Of a DNA stretch of 64,000 bases, positions 62,097 to 64,000 are shown one piece after another. This stretch comes from Streptomyces spororaveus (GTDB taxonomy: Bacteria; Actinomycetota; Actinomycetes; Streptomycetales; Streptomycetaceae). The position numbers and the translations under genes were made by a program. Each line of letters starts with the position of its first letter. Positions within the stretch are counted from its first letter, which is position 1. The notes beneath the pieces are model-generated. The model was given only the letters and a program-made list of their open reading frames with translations, ran no database searches and was not told where the DNA came from. The DNA is taken from NCBI RefSeq assembly GCF_016755875.1, contig NZ_BNED01000005.1, positions 1,612,001 through 1,676,000 of the forward strand, written 5' to 3'.

Positions 62097-64000
62097 CTAC
62101 CGCCGCACCACCACCTTTGGCGCGAAGTTGCCCTCCCCCAGGTCCTCCGCGAGCAGCCGCTTGGCGATCGCGTCCGCCGCGACCCGCAGTTCGGCGCTCC
62201 GCGGCCGCCCCCGGTCCTTCTCCAGCTGGTCCCCCAGCCACTGGGCCCACGCCTTCGAGATGACGTCGGCCTCCCGCTGCCCGGCCGCCGTGAGGGTGAA
62301 GAAGCTGCCCTCTCGGCTGAGGAAGCCCTCGTCCGCCATCCGCTCGTAGACCGGGACCAGCACCTCCGGCGGCAGGGACCGGCGCCCGGCGATCAGCCCG
62401 AGGCTGGCGTAGCCGAGGGTCCGGGTCAGCACTTCCACCTGCATCACCGCCCAGGCCCCCGCGATGTCCAGCCGGGTGTCGGAGGCTTCGACGATCCCCC
62501 GCGCCGTGTCCGCGCCCATGTTCCGTACGAGTTTGCCGACGGCCAGCTCCAGCAGCTTGGCCGAGTTCCCCGAGGCCGTGGCCGGTGAGCCGAACCCGTC
62601 GCCCATGTCCGTGGAGCCGGCCCGGGCGCTGTCGCGCAGCCGCACCTGCTTGAGGAAGAGCGCCACGACGAAACCGAACACGGCGACCGGAACGGTGTAC
62701 AGGAACACGGTCTGCAGGGCCTGTGCGTACGCGTCGATCACCGGGGCCGCGACCTCCGGGGCGAGCCGGTGCACCCCTTCCGGCGTGGACGCCGCCTTGG
62801 CCAGTTCCTGCGGATCCTGCCCGGCGAGCCGCGCCGCCTCCACGTACGCCGCCTCCAGCGCGGGCCCGAGGTGGTTCGCGTAGATCGTGCCGAAGACCGC
62901 CGTGCCGAAGGCGCTGCCGAGCGTACGGAAGAAGGTGACGCCCGAGGTCGCGGTGCCGAGGTCGGCGTAGTCGACGGTGTTCTGCACGGCGATGGTCAGC
63001 ACCTGCATGGACAGGCCGATGCCCGTGCCGAGCACGAACATGTACAGCGATTCCAGCAGGGTGCCGGTCCCCGGCTCCATCTGCGACAGCAGGTACAGGC
63101 CCACGCCCATGACGGCGTTCCCGACGATCGGGAAGATCCGGTACTGGCCGGTCTTGCTGGTCACGTTGCCGCTGAACACGGAGGCGATCAGCAGGCCGAT
63201 GACCATGGGCAGGGTCCGGACGCCCGAGATCGTGGCGGAGTCCCCGTCGACGTACTGGAGGTAGGTCGGCAGGAAGGTCAGCGCGCCGAGCATCGCGAAT
63301 CCGACGACGAAGCTCAGTACGGAGCACACGGAGAAGACCGGATTGCGGAAGAGCCGCATCGGCAGCATCGGTTCGACGGCGCGCGTCTCGGCCAGGCAGA
63401 ACAGCACCAGCGCGACCGCGCCACCCGCGAACAGGCCGATGATGACCGGCGAGGTCCAGGCGTACTCGTTGCCGCCCCAACTGGTGGCCAGGATCAGCGC
63501 GCTCGAGCCGATGGCGACCAGCGTGATGCCCAGGTAGTCGATGACCGGCCTGCCCGAGGCCCGGACCGCCGGAATCGTTCTGGCGGCTGCGACGACGACG
63601 AGGATCGCGATCGGGACGTTGACGTAGAAGCACCACCTCCAGGTCAGCTGGTCGGTGAAGAACCCGCCGAGCAGCGGTCCGATCACGGTGGCGACCCCGA
63701 AGACGGCGCCGATCATGCCCTGGTACTTGCCGCGTTCGCGCAGCGGCACCACGTCGGCGATCAGCGCCATGGCGGTGACCATCAGGCCGCCGGCTCCGAC
63801 GCCCTGGACGCCGCGCCACACGATCAGGAAGGTCATGTTGCTGGACAGGCCGCACAGGAAGGAACCGCTGATGAAGACGACGGCGGAGATCTGGAAGATC
63901 AGTTTCCGGCCGAAGAGGTCACCGAACTTTCCGACCAGGACCGTCGCCACCGTCTCGGCGAGCAGGTACGAGGTCACCACCCACGACATGTGGTCGCCGC
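62097..64000 (-). CDS. MDR-type MFS exporter (DHA2, 14-helix) with C-terminal extension; start outside window
   Basis: At least 633 codons of a drug-proton antiporter. [28 protein letters not shown] is the first loop, with motif A, and [22 protein letters not shown] and [22 protein letters not shown] are the helix 4-5 motif C region of DHA2 exporters. About 14 membrane helices end at residue ~490. A soluble ~130-residue C-terminus carries a winged-helix-like part ([34 protein letters not shown]). The first ~30 codons are beyond the window edge, so no start is given. Confidence 0.92.
   Translation of the reverse strand, partial: GDHMSWVVTSYLLAETVATVLVGKFGDLFGRKLIFQISAVVFISGSFLCGLSSNMTFLIVWRGVQGVGAGGLMVTAMALIADVVPLRERGKYQGMIGAVFGVATVIGPLLGGFFTDQLTWRWCFYVNVPIAILVVVAAARTIPAVRASGRPVIDYLGITLVAIGSSALILATSWGGNEYAWTSPVIIGLFAGGAVALVLFCLAETRAVEPMLPMRLFRNPVFSVCSVLSFVVGFAMLGALTFLPTYLQYVDGDSATISGVRTLPMVIGLLIASVFSGNVTSKTGQYRIFPIVGNAVMGVGLYLLSQMEPGTGTLLESLYMFVLGTGIGLSMQVLTIAVQNTVDYADLGTATSGVTFFRTLGSAFGTAVFGTIYANHLGPALEAAYVEAARLAGQDPQELAKAASTPEGVHRLAPEVAAPVIDAYAQALQTVFLYTVPVAVFGFVVALFLKQVRLRDSARAGSTDMGDGFGSPATASGNSAKLLELAVGKLVRNMGADTARGIVEASDTRLDIAGAWAVMQVEVLTRTLGYASLGLIAGRRSLPPEVLVPVYERMADEGFLSREGSFFTLTAAGQREADVISKAWAQWLGDQLEKDRGRPRSAELRVAADAIAKRLLAEDLGEGNFAPKVVVRR

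Overview
The window looks like a chromosomal segment of a Streptomyces-type actinomycete. It has very high GC, frequent GTG and TTG starts, a WhiB-like protein, an SsgA-like sporulation protein, hopanoid genes, F420-type (LLM) and split LigD-type enzymes, and many families common in streptomycetes. No rRNA, tRNA, CRISPR array, prophage or insertion sequence was recognised. It reads as core or sub-core chromosome with two clearly decayed loci.

Region 1 (1-5255, minus strand) is a hopanoid operon: hpnC, hpnD, a nested 103-codon small ORF, hpnE, a polyprenyl diphosphate synthase and the 5' end of squalene-hopene cyclase running off the window. Most junctions are 4-nt ATGA/GTGA overlaps. Region 2 (5620-12651, minus strand) is a tightly overlapped run of seven genes: two CDP-alcohol phosphatidyltransferases, a nucleotidyltransferase, a glycerol-1-phosphate-dehydrogenase-like enzyme, a family 2 glycosyltransferase and a TagGH-like ABC exporter. 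It is best explained as a pathway that makes a CDP-activated polyol or alcohol, builds a glycosylated phosphate-containing lipid or polymer, and exports it. This is the strongest candidate for an undescribed system here.

Region 3 (12.7-31 kb) is mixed: a methyltransferase-acetyltransferase fusion, isopentenyl diphosphate isomerase, an RsbW-like ATPase, an HdeD-like membrane protein, enoyl-CoA hydratase, a DJ-1/GlxA pair, an ABC-F protein, an ImmA/IrrE-DUF6545-SDR operon, Tex, a secreted M1 peptidase, an MpaB-like oxygenase and a secreted sphingomyelinase-type enzyme. At 31.1-32.5 kb lies a BCCT transporter pseudogene with a 1-nt frameshift and an internal deletion.

Region 4 (32.6-44.3 kb) is fatty-acid or acyl-CoA catabolism: an acyl-CoA ligase divergent from a MerR regulator, then a five-gene operon (AMACR-like CoA transferase, LLM oxidoreductase, acyl-CoA dehydrogenase, thiolase, FadB-like protein), then a saccharopine-dehydrogenase-like enoyl reductase. 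Region 5 (44.4-51 kb) holds endonuclease V, YciI, a GNAT, a secreted beta-propeller, a deletion scar that removed the 5' ends of a divergent amidohydrolase/NCS1-permease pair, an SsgA-like gene and a second ABC-F gene. Region 6 (51-64 kb) holds an acyl-ACP desaturase behind a double operator, a four-gene translationally coupled WXG/T7SS-like cassette, a WhiB-like gene, divergent LigD polymerase and ligase genes, two FAD oxidoreductases (one with a hexapeptide repeat N-terminus), an XRE-cupin regulator with Nudix, a GPP34 protein and an MFS exporter cut by the window edge.
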